6,457 nt of DNA. Source: Fidelibacterota bacterium (GTDB taxonomy: Bacteria > Pseudomonadota > Alphaproteobacteria > Rhodospirillales > Rhodospirillaceae). The position numbers and the translations under genes were made by a program. The DNA is taken from the NCBI GenBank assembly GCA_947473445.1, contig CANJEU010000130.1:1-6457 (forward strand). Reading direction: 5' to 3'. Of the stretch, positions 6,337-6,457 are shown piece by piece (within the stretch, counting starts at the first letter, position 1; each line of letters starts with the position of its first letter). The notes under the pieces are model-generated. The model was not told the DNA's origin, made no database searches, and worked only from the letters and a program-made list of their open reading frames with translations.

Positions 6337-6365
6337 TTGATTGCCGCGGCTACGGCGTCTATCTT
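6337..6365 (+). promoter_or_regulatory. Candidate thiD promoter, leaderless type
   Basis: TTGATT (6337-6342) and TATCTT (6360-6365) are separated by exactly 17 bp, each matching four of six consensus bases. RNA would be expected to start 6-8 bp after the -10 box, at about 6371-6373, which falls on the A of the thiD ATG at 6372. This fits a leaderless mRNA and would explain why no ribosome site lies just before that ATG. Confidence 0.45.
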
Positions 6366-6371
6366 ATGCCC

Positions 6372-6457
6372 ATGATCAATTCACAGCATAACACCACTCC
6401 GGGGCGCGTGCTCATCGTCGCCGGCTCTGATTCGGGCGGCGGCGCGGGCATCCAGGC
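6372..6457 (+). CDS. thiD: Hydroxymethylpyrimidine/phosphomethylpyrimidine kinase, N-terminus (3' truncated by window)
   Basis: ThiD phosphorylates 4-amino-5-hydroxymethyl-2-methylpyrimidine and its monophosphate in cytosolic thiamine synthesis. Only the first 28 codons are present: a short polar lead (MINSQHNTTPGR), then VLIVAGSDSGGGAGIQ, the first beta strand and Gly-rich loop diagnostic of ThiD and related ribokinase-like kinases. The rest lies beyond the window. An in-frame ATG at 6366 would add two residues; neither ATG has a Shine-Dalgarno at normal spacing, and the nearest purine run (GAGGGAGG, 6328-6335) is over 30 nt away. Finding thiD downstream of glmM fits an arrangement common in alphaproteobacteria, here separated by about 2.7 kb of other genes. 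A pyridoxal kinase-type relative is possible but the AGSDSGGGAGIQ sequence favours ThiD. Confidence 0.92.
   Translation, partial: MINSQHNTTPGRVLIVAGSDSGGGAGIQ

Noticed and set aside
6295..6371. Possible TPP riboswitch before thiD
   Set aside because: The interval is too short and lacks the conserved CTGAGA and ACCTGA-type segments of the TPP aptamer.

Overview
The window looks like chromosomal DNA from a GC-rich alphaproteobacterium. The evidence is the FtsH C-terminal half (typical alphaproteobacterial stretches such as EEVFLGHSVT-type sequence), the order ftsH-folP-glmM followed further on by thiD, and a UrcA-family protein, a family known mainly from alphaproteobacteria such as Caulobacterales and Sphingomonadales. 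I cannot name the genus. No mobile element, CRISPR array, tRNA or rRNA was seen.

Layout: (1) 1-959 holds the 3' part of ftsH, the membrane AAA+ zinc protease, followed by a near-perfect intrinsic terminator at 976-1005. (2) 1101-2144 is folP (dihydropteroate synthase) with an N-terminal extension. (3) 2296-3657 is glmM (phosphoglucosamine mutase). These three keep the order widely conserved in Proteobacteria. (4) 3658-4009 is noncoding and probably carries the promoter of the next genes. (5) 4010-4444 (UrcA family, exported) and 4492-4740 (small lipoprotein) form a plus-strand pair of envelope proteins. (6) On the minus strand, a DUF2332-family gene (6294 to 5230) is followed by a four-helix membrane protein gene (5183 to 4743). 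These two are probably co-transcribed and converge on the lipoprotein gene with only 2 bp between stop codons. (7) From 6372 the window ends inside the start of thiD, which diverges from the DUF2332 gene and may be transcribed as a leaderless mRNA.

The housekeeping genes serve protein quality control (FtsH), folate synthesis (FolP), cell-wall and LPS precursor supply (GlmM) and thiamine synthesis (ThiD). The block at 3658-6371 sits between glmM and thiD, which are often close together in alphaproteobacteria, and looks like an accessory insertion of poorly characterised genes. No clearly new multi-gene system is evident. The points most worth checking are the leaderless-type thiD promoter, the hairpin that covers the ribosome binding site of the membrane-protein gene, the two-cysteine exported protein pair, and the DUF2332 protein with its methyltransferase-like loop.
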